A stretch of DNA of 64,000 nt from Flavobacterium oncorhynchi (GTDB lineage: Bacteria; Bacteroidota; Bacteroidia; Flavobacteriales; Flavobacteriaceae). A model generated the notes under the pieces. That model had not been told where the DNA came from. It saw only the letters and a list, made by a program, of their open reading frames with translations, and made no database searches. A program made the position numbers and the translations under genes. The stretch is from positions 1 to 64,000 of the forward strand of contig NZ_MUHA01000012.1 in the NCBI RefSeq assembly GCF_002217355.1, read 5' to 3'. The stretch's first letter is position 1. Each line of letters opens with the position of its first letter. Positions 33,237-42,005 of this stretch are shown in pieces.

Positions 33237-34706
33237 TTATTGTTTACTTTTCTTTAAAGCACTCAATAATTCAACAAGATCAACAACCGCATAAGTAGAA
33301 GAATAATCAGAAACAGCATAAGGTAATATAAGGCTGTTGTTGTGAATGATTGCACCGCAAGAGTATACAACATTTGGAACATAGCCTTCTCTTTCGTCCT
33401 CAAGCGGAGAAAGCAACGGTTCTGCAAGCCTGCCAATTTCTTTAGACGGATCATCAAGATCAAACAATGAAGCGCCAATGCAGTAACGTCTCATAGTGCC
33501 AACACCGTGAGTAATAATAAGCCATCCTTCTTCAGTCCATAAAGGTGAACCGCAATTTCCGATTTGTGTAAATTCCCAAGTATAACGAGGCTCTTGAAGG
33601 AGAATAGTTTTGTTCCATTGTGTTACTCTGTCAGAATACATTATGTAGTTGTTTACGCCGTCTATTCTGGCAAGCATTGCAAATTTTCCTTTTATTTTTC
33701 GAGGAAATAAAGCAAGATTTTTGTTTTGAGCACCTTCACCATTCAAAGGCATTACTCTAAAACTGTAAAAATCTTCAGTAGAAATAAGTTTAGGTAAAAT
33801 AGTATGACCATTATAAGCCGTATAAGTCGCCATGATGCGTACAGAATCGTCGTCATCAATAAAACGAACAAAACGAGCATCTTCGATACCACGACTCTCA
33901 GAATCAGAAATCGGAAATATAACACGCTCTGTAATATCAGAATCGTGTTTAAATTGCAGATCATAAAATGAATTGGCAAGCCAGAGTATTTCTTCAAGTG
34001 CAGTTCTTCTTTCTTCCCGAATAGATGGATCGCTTAAAGCAGTATTCAGCATATTTTTTAAAATAGCAAACTCAAACTCATCTGGTAAATCTTGCATAAT
34101 TTGAACAATGTATTTGTCTTTAGTATGCATTTCATACAACTTAGTCAAGAAACGTTCTTTATTAAATAAAGTTTTGTGTTCAATTTCGGCTTTGTCAATG
34201 TTGTGACCAATTTTCATGATCTGCAGATTATTGTGCTTGTCCAATATTCCTCTTCTAAAAACAATTGATGATATATGACCTTCACCAGTTGCGCGAAAAG
34301 AAATGATAACACGTTTTTCACCTGCCTCTAAGCCGGATTGATCAAAATCTTCTACAATAGAAGGGTTGAAAATAGCTGCAGACTCGATCGCATATTCCAT
34401 TGTACAATACGAGCCAATAAGCATTTTTCGATCCAAAGACATTCCTTCGTAGTCAATTTGCATCGCTTCTATAATGGGGCTTATTTTTTCACAATGTTTA
34501 ATGAAAATAGATGAGATGTTTCGATGGCGTCTTGCAAATTCGCGAAGAGTCTGTTCCAGAGTTTCTAAAACCTGCTTTTCATTAAGCGTCATTATTCGAG
34601 CAACCATTTGCTGCGTTCGTTCTTCGCCATTCATGAAATAGCGGGCAACAACTCTTTTTGAATCGGGGATAAATTTTATGTTTTTTCGGATTACAGAAAC
34701 TCGCAT
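33237..34706 (-). CDS. GH130-like glycosidase/phosphorylase
   Basis: 489 residues, cytoplasmic (no signal peptide). An N-terminal helical extension of about 110 residues precedes a five-bladed-propeller region typical of GH130: SESRGIEDARFVRFIDDDDS (about 270), then KNLALFPRKIKGKFAMLARI and GNCGSPLWTEEGWLIITHGV. GH130 enzymes phosphorolyse or hydrolyse beta-mannosides. The Asp in GIEDARF matches the family's catalytic acid. Single-gene unit; no mannan genes nearby. Confidence 0.85.
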   Translation of the reverse strand: MRVSVIRKNIKFIPDSKRVVARYFMNGEERTQQMVARIMTLNEKQVLETLEQTLREFARRHRNISSIFIKHCEKISPIIEAMQIDYEGMSLDRKMLIGSYCTMEYAIESAAIFNPSIVEDFDQSGLEAGEKRVIISFRATGEGHISSIVFRRGILDKHNNLQIMKIGHNIDKAEIEHKTLFNKERFLTKLYEMHTKDKYIVQIMQDLPDEFEFAILKNMLNTALSDPSIREERRTALEEILWLANSFYDLQFKHDSDITERVIFPISDSESRGIEDARFVRFIDDDDSVRIMATYTAYNGHTILPKLISTEDFYSFRVMPLNGEGAQNKNLALFPRKIKGKFAMLARIDGVNNYIMYSDRVTQWNKTILLQEPRYTWEFTQIGNCGSPLWTEEGWLIITHGVGTMRRYCIGASLFDLDDPSKEIGRLAEPLLSPLEDEREGYVPNVVYSCGAIIHNNSLILPYAVSDYSSTYAVVDLVELLSALKKSKQ

Positions 34707-35008
34707 AGATTTATTCTTTTTTAATTAAAATAAAATAACTGCATGTGGCAGACCGCAAATCCTGTTAACAGATGCTTGAATTTAGGGGTAAAATGATGGA
34801 AAATGGCCTGCTTAAAATAAGATTAAAACTAGTGTAGTTTTAAATTTTACAACAAGTTAATGATTTTGTAAAAGAAAAGAACTTAAATTTTTATTAAAAA
34901 TGTTGTTTTTTGTTTTTACAGCTAATAAAAGAGTGATGTGTAATTATTTGAATGTGAGCGTTGTGTGGTTGTGAAAAAAGGAAAAGGTTTTGTTTTAAAA
35001 TATAAAAA
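34707..35008. other. Gene-free spacer
   Basis: About 300 AT-rich bases between the GH130 gene start and a terminator at 35009-35034. No ORF, repeat or RNA structure was seen; it presumably carries the GH130 promoter. Confidence 0.4.
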
Positions 35009-35034
35009 GGGTTAAAGAAGAACTTCTTTAACCC
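35009..35034 (-). terminator. Terminator of the small hypothetical gene
   Basis: GGGTTAAAGAAG at 35009-35020 pairs with CTTCTTTAACCC at 35023-35034. On the minus strand a T-run follows. Confidence 0.88.
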
Positions 35035-35063
35035 TCAAATTATTTAAATCTAAAAGGAGTTGA

Positions 35064-35321
35064 TTATTTTTCCTGCTCTAAATTATCAACAGCAGAAATT
35101 TGGTCAAGTATATTCGTCTGATTAGGCGAAATGTAGTTTTTTACCTCGCTCACTGCTTCTTTCTTAAAAAGAAGATCTAATGCATTGTATAGTTTTAATA
35201 AAACATCTTTGTCTTCTTTTTCAATTTCTAAAGCAGTATTGAAATTAAAAACATAATTATTCGAATTGCGTACTTCTACCTTTATCGTTTTTGATGTGAT
35301 TTTAAATTTTACTATATCCAT
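35064..35321 (-). CDS. Small protein of unknown function
   Basis: 85 residues, soluble and charged: MDIVKFKITSKTIKVEVRNS, a beta-rich start, then a helical part (DKDVLLKLYNALDLLFKKEA). No known domain was recognised. The dedicated terminator at 35009-35034 and plausible start support a real gene. Confidence 0.65.
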   Translation of the reverse strand: MDIVKFKITSKTIKVEVRNSNNYVFNFNTALEIEKEDKDVLLKLYNALDLLFKKEAVSEVKNYISPNQTNILDQISAVDNLEQEK

Positions 35322-35425
35322 GATTTTTAATGAATTACTTAGTTTTTAAAAAGCTGTTTTAGCGATAATTATAAAATGTAAGTTACAAATTTTGCCATAA
35401 ATAATCACTGTAAATAAAAAAAAGA

Positions 35426-35443
35426 CATCACTTTTAAGTGATG
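35426..35443 (-). terminator. Terminator of tRNA-Met
   Basis: CATCACTT at 35426-35433 pairs with AAGTGATG at 35436-35443, followed on the minus strand by a T-run, just past the tRNA 3' end. Confidence 0.85.
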
Positions 35444-35455
35444 CCTTTTTACCTG

Positions 35456-35529
35456 TAGCGAGGACGGGAGTTGAACCCGTGACCTCAGGGTTATGAATCC
35501 TGCGCTCTAACCAACTGAGCTACCTCGCC
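35456..35529 (-). tRNA. tRNA with CAT anticodon (elongator Met or Ile2)
   Basis: The minus strand folds as a 74-nt tRNA: acceptor GGCGAGG/CCTCGCT (G1-U72), D arm TAGCTCAGTTGGTTAGAGC, anticodon loop TTCATAA (CAT), T arm with GGGTTCAACTCCC, and discriminator A; CCA is not encoded. It lacks the three G-C pairs of initiator tRNA. CAT could also be a tRNA-Ile2 read after lysidine modification; sequence alone does not decide. Confidence 0.92.
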
Positions 35530-35679
35530 TGGACTGCTATCATGAATTCCTGATTGCGGGTGCAAAGATAGAAATAATATTAAAGCGTACAAGCATAAAA
35601 TGAAGAAAAAAAAATATTTTTAAAAATGCATTGTTTTTGAACATATATTCTTATATTTCGAAAAAATTAAAAGTAGCAC

Positions 35680-36072
35680 ATGGATCCAAAAATACGTTAC
35701 GAGATCGAGTTCCCGATCAATTCTTCGCCGCAATTATTGTATCAATATATATCAACGCCGTCAGGTTTATCAGAATGGTTTGCTGATAATGTTAATTCAA
35801 GAGGTGAGTTTTTCACTTTCATTTGGAATGATTCGCAGGAAAAAGCGCGATTAGCTTCAAAAAAAACAGGTGAAAAAGTAAAATTTAAATGGGTTGATGA
35901 AAGCAGTAAGGATACTGAGTACTTTTTTGAACTGCATATTTTAGTTGATGAATTGACTAAAGATGTATCATTAATGGTAGTTGATTTCGCTGAAAAAGAA
36001 GAAGTAGGAGAAGCTAAACAATTGTGGGAGAATCAAATCTCAGATTTGAAACATCTTATAGGATCTGTTTAG
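35680..36072 (+). CDS. START-like domain protein
   Basis: 130 residues of the Bacteroidota START-like/AHSA1-type fold: IRYEIEFPINSSPQLLYQYI, STPSGLSEWFADNV, FTFIWNDSQEKARLA, and the C-terminal long helix EAKQLWENQISDLKHLIGS. Function unknown; the fold binds hydrophobic ligands in relatives. A terminator follows at 36101-36126. Confidence 0.9.
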   Translation: MDPKIRYEIEFPINSSPQLLYQYISTPSGLSEWFADNVNSRGEFFTFIWNDSQEKARLASKKTGEKVKFKWVDESSKDTEYFFELHILVDELTKDVSLMVVDFAEKEEVGEAKQLWENQISDLKHLIGSV

Positions 36073-36092
36073 TAAAAGTCTATTTTATGCCT

Positions 36093-36100
36093 TATATTTG
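36093..36100 (+). promoter_or_regulatory. Putative -7 box of the aminotransferase gene
   Basis: TATATTTG matches TAnnTTTG and lies directly before the terminator hairpin at 36101-36119. The start point would fall inside the left arm of that hairpin. Confidence 0.55.
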
Positions 36101-36126
36101 CCCTGAACAAAATTCAGGGTTTTTTT
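36101..36126 (+). terminator. Terminator of the START-like gene
   Basis: CCCTGAA at 36101-36107 pairs with TTCAGGG at 36113-36119, followed by TTTTTTT, ending at the base before the ATG of the next gene. Confidence 0.85.
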
Positions 36127-36963
36127 ATGATCAATTTTAACGGAAACATAGCACTAGAAGAAAATATCTTAACGCAAAATCGTGCTTTTTTATATGGAGA
36201 CGGCGTTTTTGAAACGGTAAAAATAATCAATAATAAAATCTTGTTTCTTGAAGATCACTATTTTAGATTAATGGCTTCAATGCGAGTGGTGAGAATGGAA
36301 ATTCCAATGAACTTTACAATGGAATATTTCGAAGAGCAAATTTTAAATCTGCTTAAAGAAAAGAATATTTCCGGATCTGCAAGAGCTCGAATTACCGTTT
36401 TTAGAAAAGATGGCGGACTGTATCTTCCAAAAAGCAATGAAGTTTCTTTTTTGATTCACGCAGTTGCACTCGAAAGCACTTTATATGCTTTAAATACCGC
36501 TGAATATGAAGTTGATTTGTATAAAGACTTCTATGTGACAAAACAGTTGTTATCGTCGATTAAAACGACTAATAAGATGATTAATGTTACTGGAAGTATT
36601 TTTGCACATGAAAACGGATTGGCAAATTGTATATTGCTAAATGATTCTAAAAATGTTGTTGAGGCGCTGCAAGGAAATTTGTTTATGCTTGTAGGTAAAA
36701 AACTTATTACACCTCCAGTTTCTGAAGGTTGTTTAAATGGAATTATGCGTAAGCAAATTTTGGCTTTGGCTAAAAAAGTTGAAGGCATAGAAATAAGTGA
36801 GGAAATAATCTCGCCATTTGATCTTCAAAAAGCAGATGAATTATTTCTCACAAATGTAATCACGGGAATACAACCGATAACTAAATATCGAAAAAAAGAA
36901 TTTACAAGTAATTTGGCTTATTTATTAGTGCAAAAACTAAATGAATCCATATCTGAAAATTAA
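36127..36963 (+). CDS. Class IV aminotransferase (branched-chain / aminodeoxychorismate lyase type)
   Basis: 278 residues of the PLP fold-type IV family: AFLYGDGVFETVKIINNKIL, FLEDHYFRLMASMRVVRMEI, the PLP Lys in SSIKTTNKMINVTGSIFAHE, and VVEALQGNLFMLVGKKLITP with the phosphate-binding region. The family covers IlvE, PabC and D-amino-acid aminotransferase; the YGDGVFET start and short length favour the PabC-like group, but substrate is not fixed by sequence. Its stop overlaps the convergent yqgE-like gene by 4 bp. Confidence 0.9.
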   Translation: MINFNGNIALEENILTQNRAFLYGDGVFETVKIINNKILFLEDHYFRLMASMRVVRMEIPMNFTMEYFEEQILNLLKEKNISGSARARITVFRKDGGLYLPKSNEVSFLIHAVALESTLYALNTAEYEVDLYKDFYVTKQLLSSIKTTNKMINVTGSIFAHENGLANCILLNDSKNVVEALQGNLFMLVGKKLITPPVSEGCLNGIMRKQILALAKKVEGIEISEEIISPFDLQKADELFLTNVITGIQPITKYRKKEFTSNLAYLLVQKLNESISEN

Positions 36964-37520
36964 TTCAGATATGGATTTTCAGGTGCATTTGACCAAATGA
37001 GATAATCGCCTCCAAGCTCAATAATTTGTTCTTTCCAAAAGTGAGTGGTCGACTTTCCAATAATTTTATTTTTGTAATTATTATCAGCAATAATCCAGGA
37101 GTTTCCCTGCATTTCATTCTCAAGCTGATTTTCATCCCAACCAGTATAGCCTAAGAAAAAACGGATATTGTTCTTGCTGATTGATCCGTTGTTTATTAAG
37201 TCTTTGGTCGATTCAAAATCACCTCCCCAGTATATTCCATTAGAAATCTCGACACTATTCGGGATTAACTCAGGAATATTGTGAATGAAGTACAAATTGT
37301 CTTGCTCAACTGGGCCTCCATTATATATTTTGAAGGTCGCATCAATTTCTGGGATAAGATCATTAATCGTGTATTTTAACGGTTTATTAATGATAAATCC
37401 TATTGATCCTTCTTTGTTATGGTCTGCTAATAAAATTACCGATCTGTTAAAAGATAAATCTCCAATTATTGAAGGCTCGGCAATAAGCAGGTGTCCTTTT
37501 TTTAATTTTTCTGAAATCAT
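36960..37520 (-). CDS. YqgE/AlgH-family protein
   Basis: 186 residues from ATG 37518-37520 (MISEKLKKGHLLIAEPSI), where the family's homology begins; an upstream extension lacks conservation. Family motifs are FNRSVILLADHNKEGSIGFI, INKPL, YNGGPVEQDNLYFIHN, and RFFLGYTGWDENQLENEM. Soluble; role uncertain (once tied to alginate regulation in Pseudomonas). Its 3' end overlaps the aminotransferase gene by 4 bp in convergent orientation. Confidence 0.92.
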   Translation of the reverse strand: MISEKLKKGHLLIAEPSIIGDLSFNRSVILLADHNKEGSIGFIINKPLKYTINDLIPEIDATFKIYNGGPVEQDNLYFIHNIPELIPNSVEISNGIYWGGDFESTKDLINNGSISKNNIRFFLGYTGWDENQLENEMQGNSWIIADNNYKNKIIGKSTTHFWKEQIIELGGDYLIWSNAPENPYLN

Positions 37521-37594
37521 ACGGCTACAATTTTTATTAAATTTACTCATAAAAAAATTAAAATCACAAATAAAATCGTCAAACCGCATAAAAA

Positions 37595-37614
37595 AACCCT
37601 CCACGAGGAGGGTT
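37595..37614 (-). terminator. Terminator of the HU gene
   Basis: AACCCTCC at 37595-37602 pairs with GGAGGGTT at 37607-37614 around ACGA; a T-run follows on the minus strand. Confidence 0.88.
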
Positions 37615-37650
37615 TTAATTATATTCTTTAGATTTAGAGAACTTTATGAT

Positions 37651-37923
37651 TTAGTTCACTGCTCCTTCTAATTCAGCACCAGCTTTAAATTTTACTACAT
37701 TTTTTGCAGCAATTTTGATAGTTTTTCCTGTTTGAGGATTTCTACCGTCTCTAGCAGCTCTCGCAGATACTGACCAAGATCCAAAACCTACTAATGAAAT
37801 TCTTCCGCCTTTTTTCAAAGTAGATCCTACATTTCCTAAAAATGACTCTAAAGCTAATTTAGCCGCAGCTTTTGTAATTCCTGCATCAGCAGCGATAGCA
37901 TCGATTAATTCTGATTTGTTCAT
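37651..37923 (-). CDS. HU-family DNA-binding protein
   Basis: 90 residues: MNKSELIDAIAADAGITKAA, then GRISLVGFGSWSVSARAARD and GRNPQTGKTIKIAAKNVVKF, the HU beta-arm. Nucleoid protein that bends DNA. Monocistronic, with a -7 box at 37968-37975 and a strong terminator. The arm tip has GRNPQTGK, as in typical HU. Confidence 0.96.
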   Translation of the reverse strand: MNKSELIDAIAADAGITKAAAKLALESFLGNVGSTLKKGGRISLVGFGSWSVSARAARDGRNPQTGKTIKIAAKNVVKFKAGAELEGAVN

Positions 37924-37967
37924 AATAATTAGTTATTAATTGTTGGTTAAAAAAAATTGTTAATACA

Positions 37968-37975
37968 CAAATTTA
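37968..37975 (-). promoter_or_regulatory. Putative -7 box of the HU gene
   Basis: The minus strand reads TAAATTTG (TAnnTTTG), 44 bp upstream of the HU start. Confidence 0.5.
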
Positions 37976-38103
37976 GTAGGAAATCCGTTGCGTGCAAGTG
38001 TTTTCTTTAATTTTAGCAAGAATTGTTGATAACTTGCTTTTTTTGTTCATAAAGGGTGTTGTTTATCGATCAAAAACAGGTACAAACCCCTGTTTTACTG
38101 ATG

Positions 38104-39051
38104 TTAATAGACCTTTGCGCTATCAGAAAAAGTTATTCCATTTAATAATTCTGCTACTTGCATTCGCTTTTTTCCGGGTAATTGTAAACTTAAAAGCTGA
38201 ATGAACCCTTCTTTAATTGCAATTTTGATTTCTTTTTTGCTGCTGATTAAGCTTCCAATTTCATATGAATGTGCTTCTACAGCTAGTTTAGCTTCATATA
38301 TTTTGATGCTTAATTCTTCATTTTTATCCTTCAAAAAACACCACGCAGCAGGATATGGACTTAATCCTCGAATTAAATTATTGATTTCAGCTCCAGATTT
38401 TGTCCAGTCAATTTTACAATTCTCCTTATTTAGCTTGTATGCTGTTTTTATTTCGTCATTGTCTTCCTGAATTGTTGTGGTAACATTTCCGTTTTCAATA
38501 ACTTTTAAAGTGTCAATTACAGTTTGGCTTCCCAGTAACATTAATCGATCGTGCAATTGTCCTGCATTTTCTTCTGGCTCAATAGCAATTTCCGAATTTA
38601 AAATCATAGCTCCGGTATCAATCTTGTCATCGATAAAGAAAGTTGTAACTCCAGTTTTTGTTTCTCCATTAATAATTGCCCAGTTAATAGGTGCTGCGCC
38701 TCTATAATTTGGGAGTAAGGAAGCATGAAGATTAAAAGTTCCTAAACTTGGCATTTCCCAAACTACTTTTGGCAGCATTCTAAAGGCAACAACTATTTGT
38801 AAATTAGCATTTAAAGCTTTTAATTCGGTTAAAAAACTTTCGTCTTTTAAATTTGTTGGCTGTAATAAAGTAAGATTGTTTGCCAATGCATATTCTTTTA
38901 CTGCCGAATATTTTATTTTTTGTCCGCGGCCGGCTGGTTTATCTGCGGCTGTGATAACGCCCACAACGTCGTAATTGTTTTTTATAATAGTATCTAGAAT
39001 GCCAACAGCAAACTCTGGCGTTCCCATAAATATAATTCGTAATTTTTCCAT
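38104..39051 (-). CDS. fmt: Methionyl-tRNA formyltransferase
   Basis: 315 residues. It formylates Met-tRNA(fMet) with 10-formyl-tetrahydrofolate. The N-terminal start RIIFMGTPEFAVGILDTII, the catalytic loop region FNLHASLLPNYRGAAPINWA with the SLLPxYRG signature, TFFIDDKIDTG, and a C-terminal OB-like domain (about 205-315) are all present. Its ATG overlaps the recQ stop (TAATG), so the two are translationally coupled. Confidence 0.97.
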   Translation of the reverse strand: MEKLRIIFMGTPEFAVGILDTIIKNNYDVVGVITAADKPAGRGQKIKYSAVKEYALANNLTLLQPTNLKDESFLTELKALNANLQIVVAFRMLPKVVWEMPSLGTFNLHASLLPNYRGAAPINWAIINGETKTGVTTFFIDDKIDTGAMILNSEIAIEPEENAGQLHDRLMLLGSQTVIDTLKVIENGNVTTTIQEDNDEIKTAYKLNKENCKIDWTKSGAEINNLIRGLSPYPAAWCFLKDKNEELSIKIYEAKLAVEAHSYEIGSLISSKKEIKIAIKEGFIQLLSLQLPGKKRMQVAELLNGITFSDSAKVY

Positions 39052-40946
39052 TATGATTTTAAAGTGTATTTATTGTTCGCTAATATAACGATATGATTGT
39101 TTTCTAATAATTCTTGAAGAACAAGTATTATATCTGATGCATCTAGTTTTATCTGATTTTGAATTTCTCGCGAAGTCAAAGATGCTGTTTTTAATAAAGA
39201 CAGGATTTTGTCAGCAATAGAATCGGCTTCAGTTATTTTTCCTTTTTGCGTAATACAATACGAGCACACTCCGCAATTCGAATTAGTTTCTTCTCCAAAA
39301 TAATCCAAAACCAATCTGTTTTTGCAGGTTTTGTTTTCCTTTATATAATATAGAACAGATGAAAGCTGTTCTTGTTTAAGTTGATTCTGTTTTTCGAGAT
39401 ACTTAGAAACCCTATTTATAGTCAAGTCATCTTCACGAACTTCATTGAATAATATAGTAGCATCATTATTTTTAGATTTGTACTCTATAATCTCTTTCTC
39501 TCTTAATTTTTCTAAAAGAGAAGTAACCTGTTCTTCAGTATGATTTGATTTTTTTGCAATCAGCGAAAGATTAATCGGTGTTTTCATTTCATGAACTCCC
39601 GGATAAGTTCTCAAAATTGCCAAAATAATTTCTTCGTCTTTCTGATTTAAACTTGTGTATCGAATAACTTCTTTCGATTCAATTAAAAACTGCATTGTAA
39701 CCTTCTCTGAGAATTCTTGAGACATAGTGATAATTCCCTGTTGATTTAAAAACTGTAACGCATTATATGTTTTTAAAGTAGGGAAGTCGTATTTGTTGCA
39801 AAAATGATTCAGTTTAAAAGAGAAAGTATCGTCTAAGCCTTCGCCGTAAGCTATTTGAAAATAGTTGCACAGTTTGACATACATCGTTTTTAGGAATTTT
39901 TTGTCAGGCAGAATACTTAAAAACTGTTGTTCAGTTTGGTTCGCATCTGAATTGTTATATAATAAAACCGAAAAAGCTTTTTCGCCATTTCGTCCTGCTC
40001 TTCCGGATTCTTGATAATAATTTTCTAGATTTTCTGGCAATTGCGTATGAATGACCGTTTTTACATTGTCTTTGTCAATTCCCATTCCAAATGCATTTGT
40101 GGCAACAATAACCTGTGCTTGCTCCGACATCCACAACTGCATATTTTTGTCTTTTTCTTTTGTCGAAAGTCCTCCGTGATAATAAGTGGCTCTAAAACCC
40201 AGCGATTGTAATTGTGTTGAGATGTTTAAACACGATTTTCTATTTCGTACATATATAATAGAAGGCTGCGGGTTTTTCTTTAAAATTTGTTCTACACGAT
40301 ACAGTTTGTCTTCGACTTCAAAAACCATGTATGCGATATTCTTTCTTTCAAAAGACTGTTGAAAAAGTTTGGTGTCCTTTAATCCTAATTCAGTTTTAAT
40401 ATCTTCAACAACTCTTGGTGTTGCAGTTGCAGTCAGAGCTAAAAAAGGAATTTTAGGAAAGTGTTTTTTGAGTTCAGAAATTTTTAAATAAGCCGGTCTA
40501 AAATCATGTCCCCATTGCGAAACACAGTGCGCTTCATCAATGGCGATAAAACTTATAGGAAGATTTTTGATGCGTTCTAATATCCAGTCTGATTGTAAAC
40601 GCTCCGGCGAAAGATAAAGAAATTTGTAATTTCCAAACTGGCAGTTGTCTAGAAGATCAATAATTTCTTCCGTATGAATTCCGCCTGTAAGAGCAATCGC
40701 TTTAATTTCTCTTTTTTGAAGATTCGCTACTTGGTCTTTCATCAAAGCAATCAATGGTGAAATAACCAAGCAGATTCCTTCGCGCATCATAGTTGGAACC
40801 TGAAAACAAATTGATTTTCCGCCTCCAGTTGGCAGCAGTGCAAAAGTATCATGACCTTCTAAAACCGAATCAATAATTTCTTTTTGCAGCGGTCTGAAAC
40901 TTTCGTGTTTCCAGTATTTTAAAAGAATATCTTGTGCTTCCTGCAT
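39051..40946 (-). CDS. recQ: RecQ-family ATP-dependent DNA helicase
   Basis: 631 residues from ATG 40944-40946 (MQEAQDILLKYWKH). Superfamily 2 motifs: Walker A LLPTGGGKSICFQVP, DEAH box FIAIDEAHCVSQWGHDFRP, motif III ALTATATP, and motif VI ESGRAGRNGE. A zinc-binding RQC region (CKNRLVLDYFGEETNSNCGV then CSYC) follows. The C-terminus ends in a short winged-helix-like tail without a clear HRDC domain. Unwinds DNA 3' to 5' in recombination repair. First gene of the recQ-fmt pair. Confidence 0.96.
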   Translation of the reverse strand: MQEAQDILLKYWKHESFRPLQKEIIDSVLEGHDTFALLPTGGGKSICFQVPTMMREGICLVISPLIALMKDQVANLQKREIKAIALTGGIHTEEIIDLLDNCQFGNYKFLYLSPERLQSDWILERIKNLPISFIAIDEAHCVSQWGHDFRPAYLKISELKKHFPKIPFLALTATATPRVVEDIKTELGLKDTKLFQQSFERKNIAYMVFEVEDKLYRVEQILKKNPQPSIIYVRNRKSCLNISTQLQSLGFRATYYHGGLSTKEKDKNMQLWMSEQAQVIVATNAFGMGIDKDNVKTVIHTQLPENLENYYQESGRAGRNGEKAFSVLLYNNSDANQTEQQFLSILPDKKFLKTMYVKLCNYFQIAYGEGLDDTFSFKLNHFCNKYDFPTLKTYNALQFLNQQGIITMSQEFSEKVTMQFLIESKEVIRYTSLNQKDEEIILAILRTYPGVHEMKTPINLSLIAKKSNHTEEQVTSLLEKLREKEIIEYKSKNNDATILFNEVREDDLTINRVSKYLEKQNQLKQEQLSSVLYYIKENKTCKNRLVLDYFGEETNSNCGVCSYCITQKGKITEADSIADKILSLLKTASLTSREIQNQIKLDASDIILVLQELLENNHIVILANNKYTLKS

Positions 40947-41010
40947 GGCCAAAGTGTTAAAGTTAAAAATTTAGAAATCAGTTTCTAGTTTTGCAACTTT
41001 AAACTCGCCG

Positions 41011-41544
41011 CTAAATTTTATCTAATATATAAAGAATTCTGTTTTCAACCGTATCTTTAGGAACTTCAATTAAATCATATCCGTATTTTTTATACGTTTC
41101 GATTAAGTGGTTCTGAATTGTTAGTGCCTGTTCAAAGTTTTCATAACGCTCAGTGTCGCTCTGATAAATTTCTTCCCAAGGCGGTAAAATAAAAGTTTTA
41201 GAATATTTATAATCTTCGCAAGCTTTTGCAAAATGTTCAGGGTATTCATCACCAATATAGTCCATATAGGCTGTAACATCAGGAATTCCGCGATCAATGA
41301 AAACTACAGTATCAGGCTCCTTTTTTGCATTTTCGTATTGTTTAACACGTCCTTCCAAGAGCATTTCGCTGAATAACAAAGGTTGTTCTAAGAACAATTG
41401 TTCGATACCTCTTTTTTGAGCTTCGAGTGTAACTTCTCTAGAAATTTCGGGGTAACAGCAATAGCCGCGAGCGACTAATTCGTTTATAAGTGTAGATTTT
41501 CCTGTACCAGGACCTCCAATAAGGACTATAATTTGTTTTTGCAC
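41011..41544 (-). CDS. AAA/NadR-like P-loop nucleotide kinase
   Basis: 177 residues from a GTG start at 41542-41544 (MQKQIIVLIGGPGTGKST); the longer TTG reading frame adds seven residues of no conserved type. Walker A GGPGTGKST is near residue 10, a possible Walker B is TVVFIDRGIPDVTAYMDYIG, and TFILPPWEEIYQSDTERYEN follows. This matches the AAA_28 / NadR-like group, but the substrate is not known. It lies 64 bp upstream of recQ on the same strand. Confidence 0.85.
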   Translation of the reverse strand: MQKQIIVLIGGPGTGKSTLINELVARGYCCYPEISREVTLEAQKRGIEQLFLEQPLLFSEMLLEGRVKQYENAKKEPDTVVFIDRGIPDVTAYMDYIGDEYPEHFAKACEDYKYSKTFILPPWEEIYQSDTERYENFEQALTIQNHLIETYKKYGYDLIEVPKDTVENRILYILDKI

Positions 41545-41629
41545 TATTCTAAAAATAAAGCGCAAATTTACCTAAACTTATTCGTAATTAAAAAGAATAT
41601 TTACACGAAGCGAAAGATTTGGTATTTTT

Positions 41630-41720
41630 TGAAGATATGGGTTCCTGCTGTCCGCTTCAATCTTTTGCTTTTTAAAGAAAAAAGCAAAAGGATTTCCACT
41701 TCCATCAGGGCTGGATAGGA
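41630..41720. repeat. Extragenic repeat with CTTTTGCTTTTT inverted repeat
   Basis: Contains CTTTTGCTTTTTAAAG followed by AAAAAAGCAAAAG, an imperfect hairpin, flanked by CCTGCTGTCCGCTTCAATC and GGATTTCCACTTCCATC. This resembles a dispersed intergenic element common in Flavobacterium and Bacteroidota genomes; the open frame across it is not a gene. Confidence 0.5.
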
Positions 41721-41775
41721 GAAATGGTTTTGTTTTTGGAATTCAATTTAAAGATCAATTCTCAAAAAGAAGAAA

Positions 41776-41788
41776 GTCCCAGCGGGAC
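41776..41788. repeat. GTCCCAGCGGGAC palindrome
   Basis: GTCCC-AGC-GGGAC, first of a series of GC-rich extragenic palindromes in an otherwise AT-rich gap. Confidence 0.6.
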
Positions 41789-41822
41789 AGCATATTTATA
41801 GAAAAAAATATACGAAATAAAT

Positions 41823-41883
41823 AAAAGCTCCAGCGGAGCGACATGTTTTTTAATAGTTTATATGTCGCTCCGCTGGAGCTTTT
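41823..41883. repeat. 22-bp-arm REP-like hairpin
   Basis: AAAAGCTCCAGCGGAGCGACAT at 41823-41844, with its perfect 22-bp complement at 41862-41883 and a 17-nt loop. Each arm itself contains the palindrome CTCCAGCGGAG, so it can fold as one long or two short hairpins, like a REP doublet. Confidence 0.85.
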
Positions 41884-41919
41884 GATAAGAGAGAAATTGA
41901 ATTTATTATAAATATTTTA

Positions 41920-41967
41920 CTCCGCTGGAGCAGTTTTATTTTAATTGCCGTTGGTTTTAACCAGCGG
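41920..41967. repeat. Two further extragenic palindromes
   Basis: CTCCGCTGGAG at 41920-41930 is a single copy of the palindrome found in the doublet at 41823-41883. CCGTTGG at 41948-41954 pairs with CCAGCGG at 41961-41967 and is a different short hairpin. Confidence 0.55.
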
Positions 41968-42005
41968 ATTTTATAATGTTCAGAATTTTAGCTTTAGCCA
42001 AATAT

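Noticed and set aside
41533..41718. 61-codon open frame downstream of the NadR-like gene's start
   Set aside because: It overlaps extragenic repeats and the start of the kinase gene; no recognisable product.
41630..41967. CRISPR-like array
   Set aside because: The repeats are different palindromes with no regular spacers and no cas genes nearby.
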